DNA from: Gammaproteobacteria bacterium
GTDB taxonomy: Bacteria; Pseudomonadota; Gammaproteobacteria; Eutrophobiales; Eutrophobiaceae
Length of the DNA: 35,959 nucleotides
Direction of reading: 5' to 3'
Assembly: GCA_030835405.1 (NCBI GenBank)
Contig: JAURPG010000010.1
Location: 1-35,959 of the forward strand
In this document: one piece after another, positions 24,832-33,056 of the stretch
How the letters are laid out: the number at the start of each line of letters is the position of its first letter
How positions within the stretch are numbered: position 1 is the stretch's first letter
Program-made: the position numbers and the translations under genes
The notes under the pieces: model-generated
What the model was told of the DNA's origin: nothing
The model's database searches: none
Seen by the model: the letters and a program-made list of their open reading frames with translations, nothing else

Positions 24832-24918
24832 TACATCTTCTCACTTGATAAAAAAGTGGCATCTTACACCAGAGTCGTAGATTGAAACAGACTTGATATT
24901 AAAATATCGAAGAGATTT

Positions 24919-26664
24919 TCAGTCAGATGAAGACTTCGAGATGGGTTCAATATATTCAATAATTAACTGTGCGGTTTTTCTGCCCATGTATTCATTCACA
25001 TCAATTTTATATATCAGGTTTAAATCAGTCACATCTCCAGGCCATGCCCGGTGAGTGGTATTGAATGCAATGGCATCAAATTGACGGTTGTAATCACGGT
25101 CTTTAACTCTTAATTTAAGGTGGTTTTCACCGACAATCTTCTTGTCTATTACCACAAATGTCCCGTCAAATACCGGCTCGGGAAACCCCTGGCCCCAGGG
25201 ACCCGAATTTCGTATTAGCTCTGCGGTCTCCAGGTTAATCACCTCGGCTGGTAAACAACCATCAGTATAAATGTCAGAATCTAGACCATAGGCAATGATA
25301 TGTTCTTTGATTAATTCATTAAATAAAATAGAAAACCGCTCAAGCTCTGTCTCAGCGATGGTCAATCCCGCTGCCATGGCATGACCGCCAAATGTCATTA
25401 TGAGCCCTGGTTCGGTGGTAGCCAGCCTGTCGAGGATGTCCCGGATATGAACGCCCGCGATTGACCTTGCAGAACCTTTTATACTCCCATCTTCATCCCG
25501 GGCAAAGATTATGACCGGTCTTTGTAATTTATCCTTGATTTTGGACGCCAGTATCCCGATAACACCCTGATGCCATTCCGGGTTGAACAGGCAAATACCG
25601 TGTTCTGCACTTTGCTTCTCCAACTTTCCAACTGACGACAAAAACTGTAGTGCCTGCTGATGCATCTCTTCCTGTATGTCTTTGCGTTCCTTATTTAATT
25701 CATCCAGCTCCGCTGCCATACCATGGCAGGTATTCATATCGTTACCAATCAGACATTCAATTCCAAGGCTCATATCTGATAATCTGCCAGCGGCATTTAA
25801 CCTTGGACCGATACTAAACCCCAGGTCACTGGCCACCAGTCCTGCATGCTTTTTACCTGCGACCTTGATCAATGCCTGTATGCCTGGCACTGATTTACCG
25901 GTTCTGATTAATCCAATTCCATAAGAAACCAGTATTCGGTTGTTATAATCCAGTGGAACAACGTCTGCCACAGTTCCCAGCGCCACCAGGTCAAGATAAG
26001 TTGCAAGATTTGGTTCCTTAATCCCCTGCGATTCAAACCAGTTTCGCTCACGCAGCTCAGCGCGTAATGCAGCAAGTAAATAAAACATCACCCCCACACC
26101 GGCAATGGCCTTGCTTGGAAACGTATCTCCGGGTTGATTCGGATTAACAATGGCACTGGCGTCGGGCAATTCATTTCCCGGTAAATGATGGTCAGTAATC
26201 ACCACATCCACACCATGTGCCCTGGCGCGTGCCACGCCTTCAATGCTGGAAATACCATTGTCAACGGTGATAATAATGTCTGGATTCAGGTCCATGGCAA
26301 GGTCAACCACCACTGGACTCAGACCATAACCATGTTTAAAACGATCTGGCACAAGATATTCAACATGCGCCGCCCCCATGGCGGTCAACCCCCTGATACC
26401 CAAGGCGCAGGCTGTAGCACCATCAGCGTCATAATCCGATACGATTAATATATATTTTTGATATTCGATTGCCTCTGCAAGAATCCTGGCTGCTTTATCA
26501 ATGTCCTTTAATGTAGTGAACGGATGTAGTTTTTCCAGTGAATAGCTCAGTTGCTCTGCAGACTCAATACCACGTGAGGCATAAACCCGTTTCAATACTG
26601 GATGGAGATCAGTGGGTAACGATGTGTCATTACCGGCATCCCGCCGTTTAATTCTCCTTTGCAT
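24919..26664 (-). CDS. recJ: Single-stranded-DNA exonuclease RecJ
   Basis: RecJ degrades single-stranded DNA 5' to 3' in recombination and mismatch repair. The 581-residue protein shows the DHH phosphoesterase motifs: D77, D79 and D81 in SDYDADG, VDNG at 134-137, and DHH at 158-160. The DHHA1 part follows (KGSARSIAGVHIRDILD and FGGHAMAAGLTI), then the OB-like C terminus (LKLRVKDRDYNRQFDAIAF). The start MQRRIKRRD matches the E. coli N terminus. It overlaps the end of the upstream COG4255 gene by 17 bp, so translation is probably coupled. An 87-bp gap separates it from prfB. Confidence 0.96.
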   Translation of the reverse strand: MQRRIKRRDAGNDTSLPTDLHPVLKRVYASRGIESAEQLSYSLEKLHPFTTLKDIDKAARILAEAIEYQKYILIVSDYDADGATACALGIRGLTAMGAAHVEYLVPDRFKHGYGLSPVVVDLAMDLNPDIIITVDNGISSIEGVARARAHGVDVVITDHHLPGNELPDASAIVNPNQPGDTFPSKAIAGVGVMFYLLAALRAELRERNWFESQGIKEPNLATYLDLVALGTVADVVPLDYNNRILVSYGIGLIRTGKSVPGIQALIKVAGKKHAGLVASDLGFSIGPRLNAAGRLSDMSLGIECLIGNDMNTCHGMAAELDELNKERKDIQEEMHQQALQFLSSVGKLEKQSAEHGICLFNPEWHQGVIGILASKIKDKLQRPVIIFARDEDGSIKGSARSIAGVHIRDILDRLATTEPGLIMTFGGHAMAAGLTIAETELERFSILFNELIKEHIIAYGLDSDIYTDGCLPAEVINLETAELIRNSGPWGQGFPEPVFDGTFVVIDKKIVGENHLKLRVKDRDYNRQFDAIAFNTTHRAWPGDVTDLNLIYKIDVNEYMGRKTAQLIIEYIEPISKSSSD

Positions 26665-27700
26665 ACTCTGGCATTCTTTTATAATGGATAATCGGGTGTG
26701 GTTTCTTCCAGAATTTGTTTAAGCCAAAACGGCTTAAGTAAAACTCATGCTCATCGGTGATTATACGTAGTTTTTTCAATTTCCCCTGCTGTAAATGTTC
26801 CAGGGCCGGGGCAAACCAGCTACCTTCCAATAGCATCAAGGCCTTTTGCCACAGGTCCAGGTTCTGGTACTGCCTGGGCGCCTGACAATGCATCAGGACC
26901 GCCAGGACTTCGTCCTTCTCGTTACTATGCTCCAACATCCCCAGAAAATGGTTAGGTACAGAATAGGTTGTGATAGATGTCAACCCTGCAAGGCAGCTGG
27001 CAAAGACATCATCGGCAAAGACCATAGAGATATCAGTATCTGAAAGCGTATCGATTTCTCCCATACCCCAAAACCAGATACTGTTAATGGGTAACTCTCC
27101 ACGTGATTCGCGCTGCTGATTAATATCGGAGCTGAATAAGTGCATCTGGAGTTCATTTAACATACTGTGTATTTTTCCAGCCCCTTCCCCCCTGGGAAGA
27201 TAGGCTGCCACTTCACTACCCACAACCGTGCTCAATTCGGTGGTAGTGATTGGCAGATCATTATCCAACTGGATATACCAGCGGTCTTCATAGGGGACTT
27301 CTATGGTAAAACCATAGTCCTGAAGTACCTGGTTGGCCTCGGCAGCAATGGCCAGGGCATCATGCTGGCTGAGATTTAAAATAAATGAATCCATCAAGAT
27401 CAGACCATCTCGATCAGCACTGAGGTGCACGGGGTCTGCCCGCATCCAGGTACCACTGGAATCTCCAGCGTTGTCCTGATAGCGCGTTATAGATGCTACC
27501 GGCACATCCTTTTCTGCCGGAACATCCAGGGCCAGGAGGTTAGCCAGGGTCCGATGGTACTCAGTATTGGTATTCAGGTTAACTTTATGACTGGATTTAG
27601 ATAACAGCAGTTCCAGCGCAGGCAGTGAGGGGACATAATCATCATGGAACCGGGCATCGGGACCTAATAAACCAGGTATGATCAGTGTCAGGGATTGCAT
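26648..27700 (-). CDS. RpfE-like conserved protein (COG4255, phosphoglycerate-mutase-related)
   Basis: The 350-residue cytoplasmic protein looks like the COG4255 / RpfE-type family next to recJ in xanthomonads and other gammaproteobacteria. Features supporting this are the N-terminal LTLIIPGLLGPDARF, a central WYIQLDNDLPITTTEL region with GEGAGKIHSMLNELQMHL, then NSIWFWGMGEI and a C-terminal FWKKPHPII. The family is distantly linked to cofactor-independent phosphoglycerate mutases (alkaline phosphatase fold), but I do not see the complete metal-binding set, so enzymatic activity is doubtful. RpfE is named from the rpf virulence cluster of Xanthomonas; a regulatory role here is not shown. Confidence 0.75.
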   Translation of the reverse strand: MQSLTLIIPGLLGPDARFHDDYVPSLPALELLLSKSSHKVNLNTNTEYHRTLANLLALDVPAEKDVPVASITRYQDNAGDSSGTWMRADPVHLSADRDGLILMDSFILNLSQHDALAIAAEANQVLQDYGFTIEVPYEDRWYIQLDNDLPITTTELSTVVGSEVAAYLPRGEGAGKIHSMLNELQMHLFSSDINQQRESRGELPINSIWFWGMGEIDTLSDTDISMVFADDVFASCLAGLTSITTYSVPNHFLGMLEHSNEKDEVLAVLMHCQAPRQYQNLDLWQKALMLLEGSWFAPALEHLQQGKLKKLRIITDEHEFYLSRFGLNKFWKKPHPIIHYKRMPEYAKEN

Positions 27701-28040
27701 GACTCAAATTTACATGAGAACAGCATAATCGGCCAGTAATATGATTGAATTATTAAAGAAAAAGAAATAGACAGGATTAACAGGATAATATTTAATTTGA
27801 CTTGATGATTTTTAAATATTTATTAATGATTAGAGCATGTTGTTAAGTAAAAAATAATTGGCAGAATTTACAAGATTTTATTAGTGACATATATCAATCA
27901 TGTAAATTTTAAAATTTCTATCCTGATGAATTATTGCTTAATAAAATCAGATACGTTTCGTACAGCTACAATCTGTTTTAAAACACCAAGACATATTAAT
28001 TTTTTCATCCTGTTAATCCTGTCTATTTTTTATTTTTTTC
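27701..28040. other. Gene-free AT-rich spacer between thrC and the rpfE-like gene
   Basis: This 340-bp stretch contains the long inverted-repeat element at 27765-28028 and little else. Neither strand holds a convincing open frame with a ribosome binding site. No tRNA cloverleaf was seen. The promoter for the rpfE-like/recJ/prfB/lysS genes should be in its left end (27701-27764), where I cannot name good hexamers. Confidence 0.6.
27765..28028. repeat. Inverted-repeat element of the ACAGGAT family, copy 3
   Basis: Positions 27765-27786 and 28007-28028 are perfect 22-base inverted arms. The left arm contains AATAGACAGGATTAACAGG. The 220-bp interior is AT-rich, with one degenerate GGCAGAATTTACAAGAT at 27861-27877. 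The structure matches copy 1 in arm sequence and spacing (element lengths 264 and 243 bp), but the interiors do not look alike. It ends 13 bp before the thrC stop. Confidence 0.88.
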
Positions 28041-29171
28041 TCAATCGAGATTATCCATAATCGCCGCCTTGACCTGGTCAAACTCGGGCTCAATCTTGAT
28101 CACCGGTACGGTGCTTTGTTTGATAGCAGTATCCGGGTCTTTCAGGCCATGGCCGGTCAGAGTACATACCACTACACTGCCTTCAGGTATCTTGCCTGAT
28201 CGGATGTCTTTCAGCGCGCCGGCAACAGAGATTGCCGAGGCAGGTTCACAGAAGATCCCTTCCTTTTCTGCCAGTAATTTTTGTGCCGCCAGGATTTCAT
28301 CATCGGTAAATTCATCAAACCAGCCGCCGGATTCCTCGCTGGCGGTCACAGCGTAATCCCACGACTGTGGGTTACCAATACGGATGGCAGTGGCAACGGT
28401 CTCGGGATTATCCACCGGATGGCCACGAAGAAATGGTGCGGCGCCACTGGCCTGGTAGCCACACATCACAGGGGTATTATCTACCACCTTGTCAAGAATG
28501 TAGTCACCCTGCTGGGATTGAAAACTATCCTGATACATGGGTCTACCTGCATACTCACAATAGCCCAGCCAATGTGCGGTAATATTGCCGGCATTTCCCA
28601 CCGGCAGGCAGTGATAATCCGGGGCCCGACCCAGGGCATCGATGATCTCAAAGGCGATGGTCTTTTGCCCATGAATACGATAAGGGTTAATGGAATTAAC
28701 AATACTGACTGCAGTATTTCCCCCCACTTCCTTGACCAGGCGCATACCGTCATCAAAGTTACCCAGGATCTGAATAACAATGGAACCCTTAATCATGGCC
28801 TGGGCAAGTTTTCCCAAAGCAATCTTGCCTTCCGGTATAAGGACAAAACATTTTATCCCTGCGCGACTGGCATAGGCCGCAGCGGCAGCCGAGGTATTTC
28901 CAGTGGAGGCACAGATCAAGGCCTTTGCCCCTTCAGTGACCGATTGGCTCACAGCAACGGTCATGCCACGGTCTTTGAATGACCCGGTGGGATTCAGGCC
29001 TTCAAACTTGGCATGGATCTCAATGTCCTTGCCTACCAGTTTTGGAATGTTGATTAGCGGGATCAAGGGTGTACTCCCTTCATACAGGGAAATCACCGAG
29101 GCATTATCGGCAAGGGGAAGCCGCGACCGGTAACGATCTATGAGTCCTTTATTGGTTCTAAATTCAGTCAT
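28041..29171 (-). CDS. thrC: Threonine synthase
   Basis: ThrC converts O-phospho-L-homoserine to threonine with pyridoxal phosphate. The 376-residue protein belongs to the shorter PLP fold-type II threonine synthases. The lysine that binds PLP is K66 in NPTGSFKDRGM, followed by the CASTGNTSAAAAAYASRAG phosphate loop region and the PVGNAGN motif near 190. It follows hom on the same strand, separated by 198 bp with another ACAGGAT-family repeat whose left arm runs into the thrC leader. The ribosome binding site is weak (AAAGAAATAC before ATG). Confidence 0.96.
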   Translation of the reverse strand: MTEFRTNKGLIDRYRSRLPLADNASVISLYEGSTPLIPLINIPKLVGKDIEIHAKFEGLNPTGSFKDRGMTVAVSQSVTEGAKALICASTGNTSAAAAAYASRAGIKCFVLIPEGKIALGKLAQAMIKGSIVIQILGNFDDGMRLVKEVGGNTAVSIVNSINPYRIHGQKTIAFEIIDALGRAPDYHCLPVGNAGNITAHWLGYCEYAGRPMYQDSFQSQQGDYILDKVVDNTPVMCGYQASGAAPFLRGHPVDNPETVATAIRIGNPQSWDYAVTASEESGGWFDEFTDDEILAAQKLLAEKEGIFCEPASAISVAGALKDIRSGKIPEGSVVVCTLTGHGLKDPDTAIKQSTVPVIKIEPEFDQVKAAIMDNLD

Positions 29172-29180
29172 GTATTTCTT

Positions 29181-29365
29181 TAATAGACAGGATTAACAAG
29201 ATCTATTCAGGGTTAACAGGATATTAAGAAAACTTTAATATGGCCATTTATATCAGTCAAATAAAATACGATTTATTTCCATTGAGCTTGTGCGTTTGGT
29301 AAACAAAAAATTCAATTATTTATTTTATCCTGTTCATCTTTTAACACCCTGTAAATCCTGTCCAA
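29181..29365. repeat. Inverted-repeat element of the ACAGGAT family, copy 4 (degenerate)
   Basis: The left side 29181-29225 holds TAATAGACAGGATTAACAAG and GGGTTAACAGGATAT. The right side 29324-29365 holds inverted units (TTATCCTGTTCATC and CCCTGTAAATCCTGTCC). Arms pair imperfectly. Total length is about 185 bp, filling most of the thrC-hom spacer. The left arm lies just before the thrC start, so it would form part of the thrC 5' leader. Confidence 0.75.
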
Positions 29366-29369
29366 TCTT

Positions 29370-30680
29370 TTATGCCAAAGTTTCCACCCGAATCCGTATC
29401 ACCTTGTCCTTCACGGAATCCAGTGCCTCGATTTTTTCTATGGCCTGGTTCATATGCTTTTCCAGGGTCATCTGGGTAAGAAAGATTACCGGGACGTTGG
29501 GAACATCACCTTCTGGTTCTTTCTGTATGATCGCCTCAATACTGATTTCCAGATCACCTAATATAGAAGTAATATCAGACAATACACCGGGTTTGTCCAC
29601 TGCCAGGACCCTAAGGTAATAACCTGTCTCCACCTCTTCCATGGGCCGGATGGCAATATCGGAAATGGCACTGGGTTGAAACGCCAGGTGCGGCACCCGG
29701 TTTCCAGGGTCGGTGGTCAGCGCCCGTACCACGTCCACCACATCAGCAATCACAGCAGACGCCGTGGGTTCGGAACCCGCACCTGCACCATAATATAATG
29801 TGGGACCTACCGCATCACCCTTCACCAGCACTGCATTCATGACGCCATCAACATTGGCGATCAATCGCCTGTGGGGTATCAAGGTAGGATGTACTCTTAA
29901 CTCCACACCTTGATCCGTCTTACGGGTAATACCCAGGTGCTTGATCTTATAACCCAGTTCAGCCGCATAGGCCACGTCCTGACGTTCAATATTGGTGATT
30001 CCCTCTTTGTATACCTTGTCGAACTGCAATGGGATTCCAAATGCAATTGACGATAGTATCGTCAACTTATGTGCCGCATCGATACCTTCTATATCGAACT
30101 CCGGGTTGGCCTCGGCATAACCCAGGGCCTGTGCCTCGGCAAGGACATCATGAAAGTCCCGGCTCTTTAACAGCATCTCAGACAGGATGTAATTACTGGT
30201 ACCGTTAATAATCCCCGCTGCCCATTCAATCTGATTTGCCGCCAGGCCTTCTCTCACTGACTTGATTATGGGAATACCGCCGGCGACCGCCGCCTCAAAT
30301 GCTACCGTCACGCCCTTGTTCTGGGCAGCCTCAAAAATCTCATTACCATGTAATGCAATCAAGGCCTTGTTGGCCGTTACCACGTGTTTGCCATTTTCAA
30401 TGGCCTTCATCACCAGCTCCAGGGCCGGGGAATAACCACCTATGAGTTCAATGATGATCTCTACTTCTGGGTCTTCCACCACCTTGAAGGCATCGTCAGT
30501 TATTTGAGCAATGCTCTCCAGACCCGGCAAGTCTTGACTGTATTCTTTAGCGGCGGCATGACTGATGGTGATCGCACGTCCTGCCCGTCTTGCGATCTCA
30601 TCGGCATTACGCGACAGCACACTGACAGTACCACCACCGACGGTGCCAAGTCCTAACAATCCTATTTTTACTGGTTTCAT
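29370..30680 (-). CDS. hom: Homoserine dehydrogenase
   Basis: Hom reduces aspartate semialdehyde to homoserine with NAD(P)H, at the branch to threonine and methionine. From the ATG at 30680 the protein has 436 residues and begins MKPVKIGLLGLGTVGGG, the usual Hom N terminus; a TTG at 30689 would add three residues and is less likely. Residues 10-17 (GLGTVGGG) bind the nucleotide. EAAVAGGIPIIK and IEGIDAAHKLTILSSIAFG are in the catalytic domain. A C-terminal ACT domain (about 355-436, YYLRVLAVDKPGVLSDITSIL) suggests feedback control by threonine, as in related enzymes. No aspartokinase is fused. Confidence 0.96.
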   Translation of the reverse strand: MKPVKIGLLGLGTVGGGTVSVLSRNADEIARRAGRAITISHAAAKEYSQDLPGLESIAQITDDAFKVVEDPEVEIIIELIGGYSPALELVMKAIENGKHVVTANKALIALHGNEIFEAAQNKGVTVAFEAAVAGGIPIIKSVREGLAANQIEWAAGIINGTSNYILSEMLLKSRDFHDVLAEAQALGYAEANPEFDIEGIDAAHKLTILSSIAFGIPLQFDKVYKEGITNIERQDVAYAAELGYKIKHLGITRKTDQGVELRVHPTLIPHRRLIANVDGVMNAVLVKGDAVGPTLYYGAGAGSEPTASAVIADVVDVVRALTTDPGNRVPHLAFQPSAISDIAIRPMEEVETGYYLRVLAVDKPGVLSDITSILGDLEISIEAIIQKEPEGDVPNVPVIFLTQMTLEKHMNQAIEKIEALDSVKDKVIRIRVETLA

Positions 30681-30723
30681 AATTTTCAATTTTATTTAGT
30701 TCTTGAAAAAAGCTATTTCCATC

Positions 30724-30763
30724 ATTCCCGCGCAAGCGGGCATCCCCTTCCCATAGGGAAGGT
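30724..30763 (+). repeat. REP-like hairpin, copy 2, with a second small hairpin
   Basis: CATTCCCGC, loop GCAA, then GCGGG-CAT (30724-30743) resembles the REP-like family at 34547, though the outer pairs are decayed. A second hairpin, CCTTCCC-ATA-GGGAAGG, follows at 30746-30762, then a T-rich stretch near 30774-30780. It lies 43 bp before the hom start (hom is on the minus strand), between alaC and hom. The remaining 204-bp spacer (30690-30893) has no gene. Confidence 0.65.
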
Positions 30764-30893
30764 AGGATGGGGTCATTTTTATCCGCCGTAGGCGTTCATT
30801 TTCTTGATTATATCCTTACAACTGTTCAAGTAATTAATTTAAATAAAAACAATATTCTTGCTTCAACCGGAATAACAAATGTTGAATATCTCA

Positions 30894-32099
30894 TTACCCC
30901 TCACTTCTAATCTTCACCACATTGTTGTCCTTCAACATCCCGCGAATGCCTCTGACCGCCTGTCGGGTACGATGTTCATTTTCAATCAGACTGAATCGAA
31001 CAAAATTATCGCCGTATTCACCAAATCCTATCCCCGGGGATACCGCGACTTTTGCCTGCAGCAATAACTGCTTGGAAAACTCCAGTGAACCCAGATGTCT
31101 GAACTGCTCAGGGATGGGCGCCCAGACAAACATGGTGGCCCTGGGTTTCTCCACTGCCCATCCTGCAGAATTTAATCCCTCGCACAAGACATCTCGCCGG
31201 TTTTGATACATCATGCGAATATCATCAATACAATCCTGCGGCCCTTCCAACGCGGTAATAGCAGCCACTTGAATCGGGGTAAACATCCCATAATCCAAAT
31301 AGGACTTCATCCTTGCAAGTGCGTTGACCAGGGATTTATTCCCCACCATAAACCCTACCCGCCAACCGGGCATATTGTAGCTCTTGGACAAGGTATAAAA
31401 TTCCACTGCCACATCCCTCGCCCCCTCCACTTGCATAATAGAAGGTGCCTGGTATCCATCAAACACGATTTCTGCATAGGCGAGATCCTGTATGACCCAG
31501 ATCTCATGCTCTTTGGCGAAGGCAATAACTTTCTCAAAAAATTCCAGATCCACACATTGTGTGGTTGGATTGCTGGGAAAATTCAATAACAGCAGTTTTG
31601 GTTTTGGCCAGCTATTACGAACAGCGTTTTCCAACTCTTCAAAAAAATTGACCTCCGGTCCAATTGGCACATGCCTGACATCCGCTCCAGCAATAATAAA
31701 ACCGTAAGGATGGATAGGATAGGACGGATTGGGAACCATCACCGCATCACCACGATCAACTATAGCCATGGCCAGGTGGGCCAGGCCTTCCTTGGATCCC
31801 AGAGTCACGATGGCCTCGGTCTCAGGATCCAGATCAACATTATACTTGTTCTTGTACCAGCGACAGATGGCGCGGCGAAGACGGGGTATGCCTCTAGAGA
31901 CCGAGTAACGATGTACATCAGAGCGTTGTGATACCTCCACAAGCTTGTCAACGATGTGCCTGGGGGCCGGCTGGTCCGGGTTGCCCATACCAAAATCAAT
32001 AATATCTTCACCGCGATGACGCTCCTGCATCTTCAATTCATTGACGATATTGAAGACATAAGGTGGCAGGCGATCGATTCTTGGAAAATCTTCTTTCAT
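30894..32099 (-). CDS. alaC: Alanine aminotransferase-type class I aminotransferase (AlaC-like)
   Basis: The 401-residue PLP enzyme resembles AlaC, which interconverts alanine and pyruvate with glutamate and 2-oxoglutarate. Fold-type I landmarks: [10 protein letters not shown] (37-46), SNPTTQ (176-181) with the conserved N177, D205, and the PLP lysine K239 in [15 protein letters not shown]. It is first in the alaC-hom-thrC block, an arrangement common in gammaproteobacteria. The exact amino acid is inferred from the family; related proteins were once named methionine aminotransferases. Spacing to hom is about 213 bp, so co-transcription is possible but not certain. Confidence 0.9.
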   Translation of the reverse strand: MKEDFPRIDRLPPYVFNIVNELKMQERHRGEDIIDFGMGNPDQPAPRHIVDKLVEVSQRSDVHRYSVSRGIPRLRRAICRWYKNKYNVDLDPETEAIVTLGSKEGLAHLAMAIVDRGDAVMVPNPSYPIHPYGFIIAGADVRHVPIGPEVNFFEELENAVRNSWPKPKLLLLNFPSNPTTQCVDLEFFEKVIAFAKEHEIWVIQDLAYAEIVFDGYQAPSIMQVEGARDVAVEFYTLSKSYNMPGWRVGFMVGNKSLVNALARMKSYLDYGMFTPIQVAAITALEGPQDCIDDIRMMYQNRRDVLCEGLNSAGWAVEKPRATMFVWAPIPEQFRHLGSLEFSKQLLLQAKVAVSPGIGFGEYGDNFVRFSLIENEHRTRQAVRGIRGMLKDNNVVKIRSEG

Positions 32100-32195
32100 T
32101 TCAGGCTATAAAGTGTTCGTTTTACTAAAAAACATGAAGTATAAGGTAATATCTGCAAAGGTGACAGTTTTGTAAGTAAAATCACGGAGATTTCT

Positions 32196-32211
32196 GGCAA
32201 AGCACTTTGCC
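32196..32211. promoter_or_regulatory. Palindrome directly upstream of the nitrilase gene
   Basis: GGCAAAG-CA-CTTTGCC is a perfect 7-base inverted repeat ending 13 bp before the ATG at 32225. TATACT follows at 32213-32218 and could be a -10 element. If so, transcription would start at or close to the ATG and the palindrome would lie in the promoter spacer, a fit place for a repressor. No protein is known to bind it. Confidence 0.4.
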
Positions 32212-32224
32212 GTATACTGTGGGC

Positions 32225-33037
32225 ATGACAAGAGTTGCCGTTGTTCAAATGGTCTCCGGTAAAGACCTGGAGAAAAACCTGCAGGCCGCGTCTGGTTTAA
32301 TTGCCGATGCCGCCAGACAGCAGGCAGAATTAGTCCTGCTACCGGAATATTTCCCTATTATCAGTGATGATGAAATGGACAAGATCAAAATTAGGGAAGC
32401 ATATGGAAATGGCCCGATACAGACATTCCTGTCGGAACAGTCCCGTCGTCACGGAATATGGCTGATGGGTGGTACCCTGCCTCTGGAAACAGATGATTCC
32501 AACCGGGTGTACAACAGTTGCCTGCTTTATGATCCACAGGGAAACATTACAAATCGATATGACAAGGTCCACCTGTTTGATGTCAATGTGGATGGCAGCG
32601 GTAATGAGTCCTACAATGAATCCAGTTCCATTGTCCCCGGTGATACTATCGTGACCGCGATAACCCCTTTTGCTACCATTGGCATGACAGTATGTTATGA
32701 CCTGAGGTTCCCTGAACTTTACCGGGAGATGATAGACAAACAGGTTAATCTCATTACTGTCCCCTCGGCGTTTACCTATACCACTGGTAAACATCACTGG
32801 GAGACCCTGCTCAAGGCACGTGCCGTTGAAAACCTGTGCTTCGTGATGGCCGCCAACCAGGGGGGTAAAAATACGGACAAGCGCACCACCTGGGGACACA
32901 GTATGATTATTAGCCCATGGGGAGATATACTGGCCGGCATTGATGAGGGACCCGGTGTAGCTGTAGCGGATCTGGATTTTCAGGCGCAGGAAAAACTGAG
33001 AAAATCTTTTCCGACCCTTCAACATCGAAAATTTTAA
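32225..33037 (+). CDS. Carbon-nitrogen hydrolase of the nitrilase superfamily (Nit2/omega-amidase-like)
   Basis: From the ATG at 32225 the protein has 270 residues. The Glu-Lys-Cys triad of the nitrilase superfamily is visible: E41 in LLPEYFP, K114 in RYDKVHLFDV, and C157 in GMTVCYDLRFPELYR. The TYTTGKHHWETLLKARAVEN-like part (TYTTGKHHWE) fits the Nit1/Nit2 branch, which hydrolyses amides such as deaminated glutathione or 2-oxoacid omega-amides. The long frame begins at a TTG at 32207, but MTRVAVVQM is the family start. No ribosome binding site is visible. It lies 19 bp before tldD, a neighbour pairing seen in other gammaproteobacteria. Confidence 0.92.
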   Translation: MTRVAVVQMVSGKDLEKNLQAASGLIADAARQQAELVLLPEYFPIISDDEMDKIKIREAYGNGPIQTFLSEQSRRHGIWLMGGTLPLETDDSNRVYNSCLLYDPQGNITNRYDKVHLFDVNVDGSGNESYNESSSIVPGDTIVTAITPFATIGMTVCYDLRFPELYREMIDKQVNLITVPSAFTYTTGKHHWETLLKARAVENLCFVMAANQGGKNTDKRTTWGHSMIISPWGDILAGIDEGPGVAVADLDFQAQEKLRKSFPTLQHRKF

Positions 33038-33056
33038 CTAATAACAAAGAGGTTAT

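Noticed and set aside
27701-28040. tRNA or small RNA gene in the largest gene-free spacer
   Set aside because: No cloverleaf, no CCA end and no T-loop consensus was seen; the content is explained by the inverted-repeat element and AT-rich filler.
28281-28982. Long plus-strand open frame (233 codons) inside thrC
   Set aside because: It is fully antisense to threonine synthase, has no recognisable domain and uses codons that follow from the thrC sequence.
32339-33025. Minus-strand open frame of 228 codons opposite the nitrilase gene
   Set aside because: Antisense shadow of a gene with an intact catalytic triad; no start signal or family match.
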